A stretch of 64,000 nt of DNA from Anthoceros angustus. Taxonomy: Eukaryota; Streptophyta; Anthocerotopsida; Anthocerotales; Anthocerotaceae. The notes under the pieces were generated by a model. The model saw only the letters and a list, made by a program, of their open reading frames with translations. It did not search any database and had not been told where the DNA came from. Made by a program: the position numbers and the translations under genes. The stretch covers positions 1,550,001-1,614,000 of the forward strand of contig MU008160.1 in the NCBI GenBank assembly GCA_010909165.1, read 5' to 3'. Below, in pieces: positions 1-15,849 of this stretch (its first letter is position 1; each line of letters begins with the position of its first letter).

Positions 1-627
1 CAGCGTCTTCCCGACAAATCCCTTGGGGTTGTTGGGAGCGAAAGGCTCCTCGTCAGTCGGCTTCACGATCGCGATGCTCTCCCCTCGCCGGTTCCGGAAG
101 TAGTAAGCCCCTCCCAAGCCTCCCGCCGCGGGCACGGGCTCCACGCCGTTCTCGATGGCCTTGGCCGACTCCCGCAGCAGCCTCTTGATCTTGCTGCAGG
201 CGCTGAGCCCGGCGCAGATCTCGAACGGCCGGCTCCCTTCCCGCGCCCTTCCCAGATCCAGCGACGGCGAGAGGCAGGGAGTGGACGAGCTCCGGTGCAG
301 CCCCCGCGTGAGCAGCAGCGGCGCATTGTGCCGCACCTCGCTCAGATCCTTGTCCAGCACCACATCCCCCGACACCAGCGCGCTCTGATCCGTCGGCACG
401 CACAGCGCCGCCTGCACCTTCTTCTTCACCGACTGCACCTTGTCAGCTCGGTCCAGCTCGATCCCTAACACGTTCCCCGTGTCCGTCTGTACAAAGATCC
501 GCCTCCTCCCGATGGCCCGGCTGTAGTGCGGCCTGAACCCTCCCCCCCCGTCCGCTCCTCCATGCACTCCATCCGGCACTGCCACCGGCGCCTGCACCTG
601 CACCGGGCTCTGCACATTCGAAGGCAT
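1..627 (-). CDS. PI4KG: Phosphatidylinositol 4-kinase gamma, N-terminal part (cut by window edge)
   Basis: Reading minus from the ATG at 627-625, one frame stays open for 209 codons to base 1, so the gene continues off the left edge. Residues about 34-105 form a ubiquitin-like domain (RRIFVQTDTGNVLGIELDRA onward to PLLLTRG). This is followed by the family linker HRSSSTPCLSP and by the start of the kinase region, GGLGGAYYFRNRRGESIAIV and KPTDEEPFAPNNPKGFVGK. That order is diagnostic of plant type II PI4-kinase gamma proteins, which carry one or two ubiquitin-like domains; members tested act as PI4-kinases or protein kinases. The start is the first in-frame ATG after a GA-rich leader. Only one ubiquitin-like domain is visible. 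The ATP-binding and catalytic loops lie outside the window, so activity cannot be judged. Confidence 0.93.
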   Translation of the reverse strand, partial: MPSNVQSPVQVQAPVAVPDGVHGGADGGGGFRPHYSRAIGRRRIFVQTDTGNVLGIELDRADKVQSVKKKVQAALCVPTDQSALVSGDVVLDKDLSEVRHNAPLLLTRGLHRSSSTPCLSPSLDLGRAREGSRPFEICAGLSACSKIKRLLRESAKAIENGVEPVPAAGGLGGAYYFRNRRGESIAIVKPTDEEPFAPNNPKGFVGKTL

Positions 628-1390
628 GCCGTCCTCCCTTCCTCCTCCTCCTCCTCCTCCTCTCCTTCCTCTCCAACCTAACCCCTTCCACTTCCGCTCC
701 TTCCTCTCCCTCTCCCGTCCTCTTCCACCTCCCTCCTCCCTTCCCCAGGCCCCGGACTCGAGATCGCAGCCGCAGCCGCACCCGCGTCCTGCTCCTCCAG
801 GGGCCCTGGCTGGCCCTGCGGCCAGACGCCAACCCACAATCACATCTCCCCGCGCTCTCCGTCAGGGCAGCCATGCCGATCTTGCTGCCGGCCCTAGCCC
901 GATCTTGCGCCACACCGCCGCCCGCCCGCCCGCCGCTCCCAGATCAAGCTTCTTCCCGGCAATGCCAGCCTCCACGATCCGATCCCTTCCCCTCCCCTCC
1001 CTTCCCGCCTCCTCCGCCCCTTCTCCTCCTCTTTGTCCGCCTTCTCCGCCACTCCGCTCCCGCTCCTTGCCCCCGCTGCACGCAATGTGGGAAAGCCTAG
1101 CAGAGCGCTCGGCGCGGCACCGAGTCCAGCTTCATCTGGCGGCCATAGCCGCGATCGGAAGGCAGCCGGGCCGGGCAGCGCCGAGCAGAGGCGAGGGCGA
1201 GGGCAGACGAGGGCGAGCCAGACGAGCCGAGCCGAGCCGAGACGAGACGAGCCGAGTCGAGACGAGACGAGACGAGCGAGGCGCGCTCTCTAGAACCTGG
1301 CGGGGGCAGCCCTAGCGCTCTCACAACCCGGCTCTCTCGTCCTAATGCCAGCAACACTTGTTGCTCCCTCTTCCGCACCACCAGCCTCAT
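628..1390 (-). promoter_or_regulatory. GA-rich 5' leader and promoter region of the PI4K gamma gene
   Basis: No gene seen. On the coding (minus) strand this is strongly purine-rich, with GGA/GAG runs around 630-760 and 960-1060. This gives long proline-rich plus-strand open frames that I regard as shadows. It probably holds the 5' UTR and core promoter. No clear TATA box was picked out. Confidence 0.45.
1191..1282. repeat. Pentanucleotide-like repeat (GAGCC/GAGAC)
   Basis: About 90 bp made of degenerate GAGCC, GAGAC and GAGGGC units, most regular at 1225-1275. It lies upstream of the PI4K gamma start. A microsatellite in a leader or promoter is the simplest reading. Confidence 0.75.
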
Positions 1391-1989
1391 GCCAATGCCA
1401 TTTTCGTGGATGCCAATGCCCGATTGCGATGCACTAGCATGTCATGTCCCGGAATCGAGATCCATCTCTCTACAGTTTATGTGTTTATGTAGGGTAATAG
1501 GCTTCCTACATGCAGTAATGTATGGCATAGTAGGATACCCCGTTTGCCGCGTTAACGTAACCTGCACTCCCGGTCACTCTTCCACTTCTTCCCTCTCCCA
1601 TCGTCGCAATTTCCAGCGTTCTTCTCCTGGTTCTAGTTTCTCCGTCGATCGTACCTGGTGGCTTCTTGCTGGAATTCTTCCTTCGTTCGTTGATCTACGT
1701 AGAATAAGAAGAAGAAAAAGTCTGTTAAAATTGTCCGATGAATGAAAGCTCTACAAGAAAACATAAAAGCACAAAGAAAAAGATAGAGGGAGAATTTTGG
1801 GAAAAAAGAGCTTCAAGAGAACTTCATGTTCCACCGGTTAACATGCGACTACGTGTATTGGAGTGGGACTATAGCTTACTGGAGGGAGGAGAGATGGGGT
1901 CAGCCCATCCACCAAAAGGACATCACAAGAGAACCCAAGGGTCATATATGAATCAATCATGTTTATTTTTTTGATAAGGGAGCAGGTGC

Positions 1990-2723
1990 TTGGCTACTGG
2001 CCCGCCCATGCATACGGGGATTTCACATCGCACCAACCACCTTCACTACTGCAATGCGATTCCGTCTCGGCCTACTCCAGCCTGTGGCTTCTTCGCCTCA
2101 CTTGTGAGTGCGGCTCGCCTTGACGCCTCGGTGTCCACCTTGCTCGTTGTCCCCACGGGTCATCGCATTGCCACTCACGGCGCCATCCGTGACGTCATGT
2201 TTGCCATTGCTCGCGAAAGTGGCTATATGGCTGGAGGGAGGAGTATACTCTTCTTACAGTCGCTCAATCGTATGACCTATACCTTGTCGTGGCGACCAAG
2301 TTGTGGTGGCGGATGTAGTGGTTACTGACCCTGCACATGACGCCACCTCCGTCAGTCATCACCAACTGCTCAGCTGCCGCCGCCTGCAGTGCTCTCAAGG
2401 TCCGCAGTATAGCGGGGATGCAAGCGGGCCACCTCTTTATCCCGCTTGCTCTAGAAACGTATGGGGCCATGGCTGAGGACTTTGACAAATTCGTCAAGTC
2501 TTGTGCCAAAGCTTACCATGCTATGAGCATAGTGTGTCGCCCTCTCGTACTTCACGGCATACTTCCGGCAGTGGTTTCTATTGCTCTTCAACGGGCGCTC
2601 TCAACGGCGATTCTCCATAAGGCGGCGACGGTGGGTGATGCCTTTTCCTCTTCCTCCGTGGTTTGCAGGCCGTTTATTCTACCTGCATATGACATTGTGG
2701 GTGCAGTTGGTCACTTCATGTAG
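1990..2723 (+). pseudogene. Retroelement-type protein C-terminal fragment, copy 1
   Basis: Two overlapping open frames joined by a frameshift near 2265-2340. The first contains PTGHRIATHGAIRDVMFAIA. The second contains a block reading PLALETYGAMAEDFDKFVKS, then CAKAYH, then SIALQRAL. The block is repeated in the inverted copy at 2850-3269. A short stretch around 2305-2340 reads VVVTDPAH in the third frame. This looks like the C-terminal (endonuclease-side) part of a non-LTR or related reverse-transcriptase polyprotein. No catalytic RT motif is present. The family assignment is from memory and tentative; the repeat relationship itself is seen directly. Confidence 0.5.
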
Positions 2724-2849
2724 GGAGCTCAGTTGCTCCTCTTCACTCCGACCCCCGGGTCCCCATTTGTTGTCCCCTCCTAGATGGTCTCTTTCCATCG
2801 TTCTTTCACCTCAATAAATCATCCTTTTTTAATAAAGGTGTAAAGAAGA

Positions 2850-3269
2850 CTATATTATAAAAAAAGGGGGAAAAAACCCATCCATCCCGAAAACAAAGGG
2901 AGAAAAACCCAACGAAGGGCACCATGCCAGGGGGACTAGCCCCCCACGATCATACATTTCAAAACTACCAATTGCCCGAAGAACTTCGTGGTCAGGGATG
3001 TGAAAAGGTCTACTTACCACCGGTGTGGAAGAAGCTGCATCTCTAGTGCTCGTTGTCGTTCTGTACACTGCGTTGACCAACGCCCTTTGCAGAGCGATGG
3101 AAACCCTTTGCTGGAAGAAAGCAACAATGCAAGAAAGAAGGAGTCCAACCCCATTCTTGCGGCTATGATAAGCCTTGGCGCAGGCCTTGACGAACCTAGA
3201 GAAATCCTTGCCCATGGCTCCATGAGTCTCGATGGCAAAGGGGACGACCGTGGTTGCGACATAACTCAA
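2850..3269 (-). pseudogene. Retroelement-type protein C-terminal fragment, copy 2 (inverted)
   Basis: The minus-strand open frame carries PFAIETHGAMGKDFSRFVKA, CAKAYH and VSIALQRALVNAV, aligning residue for residue with copy 1 (PLALETYGAMAEDFDKFVKS, CAKAYH, VSIALQRAL). The two copies therefore face each other, 3' end to 3' end, across about 130 bp. The frame uses no convincing ATG and is a remnant. Upstream on the same strand (3196-3821) are more open frames, including one with a C-x2-C cluster (ECVFCRNETKNHL) that may be further debris of the same element. Confidence 0.5.
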
Positions 3270-3829
3270 TAAGCAGTGGCATCAACATCGACACATTCTT
3301 AATCACCTCTAGAATCAATCTCAAAGAGCTATTCAGAAGGATCCATCTCCATTCGGTTAGATATTTTGGATCAGACACAGTACGTTGCTTAGGCTGGCCC
3401 TCAAAGTAGAGCATACCTACTTTGTGCTAGGGACACGCATGTCCACATGCTTGAAATTGAAATGCATTTTGTGCTCTCGAAAGTGGAGAATGGGCGGCAA
3501 GATGTGGTTAGGCCCCAAACGTTCCTGCCTCCTCAAGGCTATGTAGGAATTTTTATATAGTGTCACTGGATGCACTAACTTCCGTGATAGGTATCGAGGG
3601 CATTTGCTGGCCCAATAATCATCCACCAGAAAATGGAGCATAGGTTGTCTGCGGAAATCTTGTTGTTGGATGGCTAGTAATAAGCTCACCTTCAAGTGAT
3701 TCTTTGTCTCGTTCCTACAGAAAACACATTCCGGTCTTGTCACAGGGTTAGGACCATACATAAAAGCATGAGCTACATTTCGCAAATGTTGTGCATTAAT
3801 TGGGCAAGGATTGAACAACACGCTGGATT

Positions 3830-5780
3830 AAGAGAAATATGTAAGGCTTTGGTTCTTTGAAACATTCTTTTTTTTTCATTTTTGAATTCTTTTTTTCTAT
3901 CCCTGAATTCTTTTCATGCAGGTGTGAATTATTTCAGTCTATCCTTGAATAATATGCCTCCCAATATATCTAAGGGAAGAAACAACCGTTGAAATAAAAA
4001 AACAAGAGCCTTATAACACAAGTAGTTATAGCATATAAGTTATACTACATGATGCACAAGATAGGGATAGGACACACGAAGAGTATAAACTTAGATGCCT
4101 TTCTGCAAGATGCCTAATCAATTATGTAAGAGAGAGCTATGTCATTTAGGAGATTAACATAAATACCCTTTGGATCATGAACTGAATTTAAAAGGTAATT
4201 TATCACAACTAGCTATTAGTAGACTTTAAAAACAATTCTTATTCTACTCTCCAAAATACATAGAAACAAATTATCACACTCTCCTAAGAAATTGTTGTCC
4301 AACTTTGCTTGACTCTAACCAGATTTCTTGAAAATCAATCCACTCTCACTGTTTGGATCCTATAACGCACACTACATATGTAGTCTGATACATCATCGCT
4401 ATATTTATTGCTCCTCGGCTGGTCGACAAAATCCAATAACTTGTATCCTGGAGACGTGTGAATCACTCCATCTCCTGCTTTATGGGTATGGAGTCATCAA
4501 AATTACTCCTAGCCAGACATTCCCTCGTAGGGCCTGCGTTTCTTGCAAGGCTACCACAACATTGCACGAGAAACCTGATACAAATTGTAACCACGTCCAA
4601 GACCATTTATGTCTTCAAAGATACTTTCTTGGCAACCAGTCCTCTCGTTCCAGCTTCTTGTGCTTCTTTTCCAAGCATCAAGTCAATCAAAACTAGCCAT
4701 CTCCAGCCCTCATTCATGTCTCTATAAAGCACTTTCTAGCTGGTTTTTTCTTGGAAACCAGCCTACTTTCCATGTATGCCTCCTACGATGCTGTACAGCA
4801 TATAATCTCATGTATCATATCTTCACATTTATATTGATTGTTCCCAGGATAGTGTTGGTCAACAAAATCCCACAACCTATATGCTGGAGGCGGGTGAAGC
4901 ACTCCATCTCCTGCCTCATGGGTCAAGATTTGGCACCTGTAACAAGCTCGACAAATTATGCCATTTGGTGGTTTTGAAACCTGAAGAATTATGATATTAT
5001 AGGGTCACCTCGCCATTGAATCGGCAGTAGTTCTTAAAATTAGCAAACAAATCGTCAACTGTCCTACATTACATACAAGGCACATAGTTCCAATCGTCCA
5101 GTACCCTGAGGCCCACAGGTCACCTAGGTTCGAGAGATGGAACCATAAATCATAACTAAAAAAAATTTGATCTGAACAAGATCAGCTTATTCGTGCACCC
5201 GATTATGTAGGCCAATTGTTGAGTTGACTCTGCGGTAGCTAACGAGTTTACGTCCATCCTGGGTTGTCGACTATTTCCTTCTCCACTACCCTTGTAATTG
5301 TTACCCGGATTTCAAGCAGCCCAGTCTTTTCTTTCTGAAGTTATGTTGTGACAAACCCAAGAAAGCTTGGAGTAAAGTTAATGGGAGCTTAAACTTGAGA
5401 AAAAAGTTTCCTTTTGAGGCCCTCCTTTGCTCGTTAATGGCTCTGCCCTCCAATGTGTGCTTTTTAATTTTGATCATAAATCATAATTTTCTGTTGGTCG
5501 AGAAGCAGAAATGGGAACCGCTTTTCTTTTGATTATACTTCTTATAATGACCTACTTGATATTTTGCTTACCTCTCCTTAAACTCAGGCTGGAACACTGA
5601 ACACTTAGAAGAAGGAGAAGAAGAATCTTACTTAAGTCCACTAAGGACGAATTTCCGTTATGGGACTTTATACTTAACAACTTATACTATGGTAGACTAT
5701 ACGTAAGTAATTTACTCCGAACAATATGTGACCCGAACATTCACCCCCTAGTTATGACAGTGTATGTGTGAAGACATGGA
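3830..5780. other. AT-rich intergenic region, no gene recognised
   Basis: Short open frames only, none resembling a known family. It contains a diverged direct duplication of roughly 130 bp: about 4370-4500 matches about 4797-4930, with shared text around CACTCCATCTCCTGC and GTCGACAAAATCC or GTCAACAAAATCC. A dispersed motif ending CTTAACAACTTATACTATGG lies at about 5612-5695 and recurs near 14.2 kb (inverted) and 17.5 kb. Confidence 0.5.
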
Positions 5781-6036
5781 GCTTAGTTGCTCTTACTTTG
5801 TATGACCCTTGGAGTTCTAGTACCTAGCCGGGATCAGCGGCCGATGGCGTGGTCTAGTCACCGAGCTTTCCTGCTGCATCAGCGCAGCGTACTGGGAAAC
5901 GAACGACTCGCTGCCTGGTCAGCCAAACGTATTTTCATTGCTGGAAGCTGCTACGCCTCGAGCTGGACTCCAGGCAGCGAATTGTGCGAACGTAGCTTCA
6001 TCGGAATCGCCTGCCAGGCCCACGGCGGTGGAAGGA

Positions 6037-8789
<2,753 letters not shown>

Positions 8790-9091
8790 AACGTTTATAT
8801 GTCTCTCGACTACCGATTAATAAACATACGGTAACCAGTGGAGACGGCATAACGCCAAGACCCGAGTTACCGGTAGTTTAGCTCTCGTGTGACATTCCTA
8901 GTCTCGAGCATGGAGAATTGCATACTTGTCCCACGAGGACCTGTTGTTGCCGGGCTATCTTTGTCCAGGGCCGCTGTTGTATGTTTGCTGTATGAGTGGC
9001 ATTTGTAGTCCGGTTGCTTGGAGCAACTTGCCCGACTTTCGTGTCCGCTGTTGATTCACCGCACGTTGCTCCCTGTCAAACGCGGTCGTGA
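8790..9091. other. Intergenic spacer / CSY 3' UTR
   Basis: No gene seen. AATAAA-like text (ATTAATAAACA) occurs at about 8815-8826, just after the CSY stop, and could be its polyadenylation signal. Confidence 0.4.
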
Positions 9092-10004
9092 GGAGGAGCT
9101 GCGCGTTCCCGCGGTTGTCAAATTGCTCCATCTTTCCGATCCGCGGCCAAGCTCTCGGATCCGGTGCACGCGACGGGAGCTGCTGCCACTGCTGCTGCGC
9201 TTAGGGCGTGCGGAGTCTCGGAGCAGCGCTGCGATCTCCACGCGATTTGCTCCTGTGCAGATGCATCGCTCCCTGCTCAAGGCCACGGAAATCCTTCTCT
9301 AGAGACTCTGTTTGCAGAAAGCGCTGCGATTGCCAAGGTGAGGGAATGAGATCGATGAGTGAGTGATTTGAGAAGCATTCGGCTGATTTGATCATGGTGT
9401 TGCGCTGGTGCCAAGGTGTCCGTCTTTGCAGCGATCTTAAAGATCTGGTTGAAGTTCTCATTCTTGTGTAATGTCCTGATTTGAAGGTCTATGTCGTGCG
9501 ACGCGTTTCGCAATTGAGAAAAATACTGTTATCCTTGTAGCAGAGTTGGACATTTGTAGGCGGACATCTGGCGGGATTGAGTGTTTGTCTGGTGTAGGGT
9601 GAGAAGTGAGTGACAAACCTGTTGATGAAAAGTAGGGAGCACATTGCCAGGTCTTTTGAAAAATTCTGAGGAAGTCCAACGTCAGTAGACTCACGGTCAT
9701 GGGACGTGGACTTCTGGCTGTGCTATTGAGGCGCTCTTTCAGGCGACGCTCATCTACTTTGCCTGCTTCTGCTGCGCTTAGACTGGTGATCCTCCGTTTT
9801 CCAGCTAAACGTGCGCTTCTTGCTTGAAGTCCGTGTGATTCTTCGGGTGATGCTTGGAGGATCGGTTTGGTGAGAAGGTCCAGGAGGTGTAGATCTGACC
9901 CGCGGAGTATTCGCATTTTGCAGGTGTATGGACAGCCCTTTCCTGAAAGACCTGGCGTAGAAGGCTTGGCGCATTCTCGGACTGACGGGTTAGAACCGGC
10001 CAAG
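9092..10004 (+). other. Possible upstream exons of the UMP-CMP kinase gene, or a separate small gene
   Basis: Two candidate exons lie upstream of the kinase. One ends at 9337 (LFAESAAIAK before GTGAGG) and has an open frame back to 9092 but no ATG. The second, 9924-10004, reads VYGQPFPERPGVEGLAHSR then TDGLEPAK and is bounded by TTTTGCAG and GTGTGG. Both end in phase 0 and could be spliced in frame to 10051-10185. They could equally be 5' UTR. I recognise no family. RNA evidence would decide between these readings. Confidence 0.3.
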
Positions 10005-10062
10005 GTGTGGTGGTCTCCAGTTCTGCTCCTCTCAGTGCTTGCGTTTGTAGCTTGGGGCGTTG

Positions 10063-12317
<2,255 letters not shown>

Positions 12318-12439
12318 CGTCACTTGAAGCTTCGTTCCTGTCCCTGATGCGCATTGTAATCTCTCAATTCTTTCAGTAAGTTGAGCATTCTCAGCTAGCT
12401 TTGGTGGTTGTCGGTATCTTGTGGTTGCGAGGCTGTTTG

Positions 12440-12821
12440 AAGCCTACAACACTGGACAGCCAGTGATGTCACTCCCGGCGCTGTGGTGCAACTGGCCAGC
12501 GGACAACTGTCCAGATTGCTGCTCCACCGATCGAGGTACCTGTCGTGCTGAGACTAAGCAGAGCGCCGCTGCGATGAAAGCCACTACTGTGTCCAGGGCT
12601 GCTGATAGGATATGGTTGTATCGTATCCACAGGACCTGCAGTACCTGCGACCTCCCACTAAAGCCGCGAAGTACTTCACGCTGGTGATAGTCGGCTTTGA
12701 GCTTGTGGCTAGCAGAATGGGCAGGTTGATGAGGTGCAGCCACTTGGCTGCAGCTTGGAGCAGGAGGCATAAAGTTCAGGAATTGGTAGTAGCCTTCGAT
12801 GAGCATCCTCGTGGGCCCCAC
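12440..12821 (-). pseudogene. Relic of an oligopeptide transporter (OPT) C-terminus
   Basis: The minus strand reads RYNHILSAALDTVVAFIAAA, typical of the last membrane segment of plant OPT transporters. About 40 codons on, the tail appears in a shifted frame: CPLASCTTAPG, matching the family's CPLAxCPTAxG ending. The long minus frame covering both has lost register between them, and the upstream half has no clear OPT match, so this is a frameshifted fragment. An apparently intact OPT gene starts at 62135. Confidence 0.55.
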
Positions 12822-13137
12822 TCTAGTCCCTACATCATCGACGCCGAGGAGACAGTCCGATCCCCTAGGCCATGTCCAGGATGTATTCGACGGAGTTGAG
12901 CTACCACCATGTCACTCCCAGCAGCCTGCACACTGTTTGCTCGATAGGTTATCACAAAACCTTTAAATTTGCATAAAACCTTTCTTACAGAAAAACAAAC
13001 ATTAAATTTCTCTTTAAACAAACGTATATGATACCACCATCATATGTACATTGGGAAGGAATCTTTGGGTAAGAAAGCCAGAGCTCATAACATGCTAAGT
13101 AGTTCATAACAAGGTTTGTCCAAAGGCATTTACTTCC

Positions 13138-13268
13138 GTTTTCATAATTCATTATTCATAGATCTTTTAGTCTTTTCATAATTCATTGTTCATTGATCTT
13201 TTAGTGTTTCATAATTCATTGTTCATAGATCTTTTAGTGTTTTCATAATTCATTGTTTATAGATCTTG
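13138..13268. repeat. Minisatellite, about 34-37 bp unit, 4 copies
   Basis: Four copies of a unit with core TCATAATTCATTGTTCATAG followed by ATCTTTTAGT, differing by a few bases and single-base length changes. Confidence 0.85.
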
Positions 13269-13501
13269 TGTGCCATTAGTTGGTATGTGCTGTTCAATTC
13301 AACTAGTTCAATAGAAGAATTCGAGTTAGGACATATAAATGTGATACTTTCATCCGGAGTAGTCCAAACTAAGGGTTTTTTTGTTATGGTTCAACTCAAT
13401 CTTCAAACCAGTGGAAACTCAACGTTGTACAATCTAGAACTACCATATCTGTGGTTGTACAATCTAGGACTACCATGACAGCGAATTGTGTGCCACGTGG
13501 G

Positions 13502-13760
13502 GATTACACCAGAGCAACAATTCGACCTTGTTACATGCTAAATAACATAGAAATAAATTGTATTGCACGAACTAAAACAAATGGGGGCATTACACAGAAG
13601 CAACAATTCGACCTTGTTACATGCTAAATAACATAAAAATAAATTGTATTGCACTAACTAAAACGAATGGGGGCATTACACAGAAGCAACAATTCGACCC
13701 TGTTACATGCTAAATAACATAAAAATAAATTGTATTGAATGAACTAGAACGGAGGCCGAA
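13502..13760. repeat. 86-bp tandem repeat, about 3 copies
   Basis: CAACAATTCG starts at 13515, 13601 and 13687, giving a strict 86-bp period. Units also share ACATGCTAAATAACATA and AAATAAATTGTATTG. Copies differ at only a few bases, so the array is young. No coding sense seen. Confidence 0.9.
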
Positions 13761-14700
13761 CTGACAGTTCTGAAGGATATCTCCTTACTTATTGGCAAGT
13801 TAGTTATTGTTTAGTTGGGTGAACTGAAACCTTAAAAAATTTATGACACATTCCAAAAACAATAATATAAGTCAGCTATTTTTGGGTTGGGTGAAAAAAA
13901 ACCTTGAAAAATTATAATACTTTGGTAGACTTCTTCCTCATAATCCCTTTATAGACTAAGAAGGTGAAGTTACCCGCTTTCAGAGCAGCTCGCATTGTAG
14001 GTCAAGTGGCTTTCTTTCGTGGGGATGAATTGGTGGTGTTTGGCCCTCGTTCACGCAATTTCATTGACACTGTTGATTGATTGAAGATTATTTATCTTGT
14101 TTGAATTTTATCTTTACATTCATCTAGACCATTTTATAACTTTACCTTTACATTCATCTAGATCATTTTACTGCGATCTATGTAGTTATCATATTTCAAG
14201 CCCATGATGGAAATCCGTCCTTAGTGGACTTAAATAAAATTCTTCTTCTTTTTTCTTCAACATCGAGGTACGTTTGAAAACCTTAAAATATTAGGTATCA
14301 TGAGACTGGACTTATGATGATGAACGAATGAGGAAAAAATGAAATAATAAAATTTAATTTATTAAACGGGTCAGACAGTTAGTGAACCGGACAGCCACCT
14401 TTAGTGTGTGGGATGGCTGGCCGATAGCCACTTCGACTGTCGCCGTTCACCGACGTGAAAGTTCTAATGCTTTTCGGCGAACTGCAGCCGAACGGTCCCC
14501 GGTGATAAGGGTCCTAAAAGGGACCCCTCTAAGAACGGTGCCACTCTCAGTAGCTAAACCACCCGTAGGGCTGTGTTGGCCAGGGAGCAGCGGGAACATG
14601 CACGCTTGGCAGTACTTCGAACGAGTACCCGATCGGCGATCTCAGAAGTCACAAGCTGTGACATGGGGAGCTTCTTGCGAACCTGTGCACCTCAAAGCTT
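13760..14700. other. AT-rich spacer with dispersed-repeat fragment
   Basis: No gene recognised. Around 14207-14262 lies an inverted copy of the motif also seen near 5.6 and 17.5 kb (TTTAAGTCCACTAAGGACG on the minus strand). An open frame at 14382-14702 matches nothing I know. Confidence 0.4.
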
Positions 14701-14716
14701 GAATTTATACATAGCA

Positions 14717-15616
14717 TTACATTGCCTTACAGGGGATGGGATGATATTGATCCGGTGCTCGTTGTGGTAATTCCCTCAGGATGTAGAGCACAAGCGCAGA
14801 TGGGAAAATCTCCACGCACGAGTAGTAGATGGCATTCAAGATGGGATGACTCATACCATCAAGCTGTCCCTCGCTGTCGACGTCGGAGAAAGCTATCATA
14901 ATCGACCGCACTGCAATGCAGGTGAAACATATGGCAACGACGATTCCAATCTCCTTTAGCTTCTTCCGTCCACCTTCAGACTCGATGGGAAATTGCCTCA
15001 GACTCGATGGGAAATTGCCTCAGGAGAGAAACTAGCCTACCTCCATAATTCAGGACCCTCATGGCTGCAGCAAGTGAGATTGTAGAAAAAAACAACTTGA
15101 AATTTTCCTCCGCAGTCTTGCTTGGCCACAGCCATAGATAAGCCCATATAAAACCCTGGATGCCGTAGATGGCAGTATTTGTCACGACGAACACAAGCGG
15201 CGGGCTGCGCAGTGCGAGCCCGCCAGCCTGGTGATAAACCTCGGCCCAAAACACCACGAAAAGGGAGTACGTTGTGTAAAACGCGAGCCATGGGAGATCC
15301 AAAAGGATGTATTGCACGATCTCTGGCTCCAGCTGCTGAACATCTCGTCGGAACAGGAAGACGATTGTCCGAACGAAGTTCACCATGAAATTCAATAGAT
15401 GACACAACTTCTAGTCCATCAATATTCAGGAATCCGGAGCTGGATTCGTTTGAGCTGAACACGAGCGACGAGCGTGACGAGGCCGTAAATTCCAGCCAAG
15501 GCGTAGAAAACCCCGTCCTGCCAGGCCACTGACTTGTTCACGCGCCTCCACCAATCAGCTGTGGATTCCACTGTCCCGGCCAGCATCACTTCTAGTACGA
15601 GCCATCCCTTTTCCAT
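14717..15616 (-). pseudogene. Intronless, broken TOM1/TOM3-like (tobamovirus multiplication protein-like) retrocopy
   Basis: Host seven-pass membrane protein family (tonoplast, THH1/TOM1/TOM3). Starting at ATG 15616, the minus strand reads WQDGVFYALAGIYGLVTLVA and VQLKRIQLRIPEY, then CHLLNFMVNFVRTIVFLFRR, LDLPWLAFYTTYSLFVVFWA, LNYGGRLVSLLRQFPIES, HPILNAIYYSCVEIFPSALV and finally LPQRAPDQYHPI. The whole family length is present without introns, although plant TOM1 genes have many. Lesions: after PEY, at about 15419, a TGA stands where Gly is expected. A base is missing a few codons later (about 15407). A 22-bp tandem duplication (14977-14998 and 14999-15020) shifts the frame after QFPIESE. An intronless gene with three disabling lesions indicates a processed pseudogene. 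I see no clear poly(A) tract or target-site duplication. Confidence 0.85.
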
Positions 15617-15849
15617 GCTAAACCCTGCTCCTACCTACAAATTACTATACTGTCCAGCTGATCCTCCATCCCCTGCTGCAAGAGCTTCCACCCCGCGCTG
15701 CCTCCGCTATCCCTGGGTCAGCGGGAATGGAAATTTGTCTTGCTTGCTCCAACCTCCCGAGACCTCACAAGCGAGATTCGGGAGGAGATGGTGGCACGGG
15801 CAGCATATACCTAAGACTTCATCAAAGACCAATACAGGGAATTGAGTGT

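Noticed and set aside
626-1315. 229-codon proline-rich plus-strand open frame
   Set aside because: Low-complexity complement of the GA-rich leader of a well-supported minus-strand gene; no domain.
12601-13021. CASP-like or other membrane protein on the minus strand at 12.4-12.8 kb
   Set aside because: The recognisable motifs (NHILSAALD, CPLASCTTAPG in another frame) fit an OPT C-terminus better, and the frame is broken.
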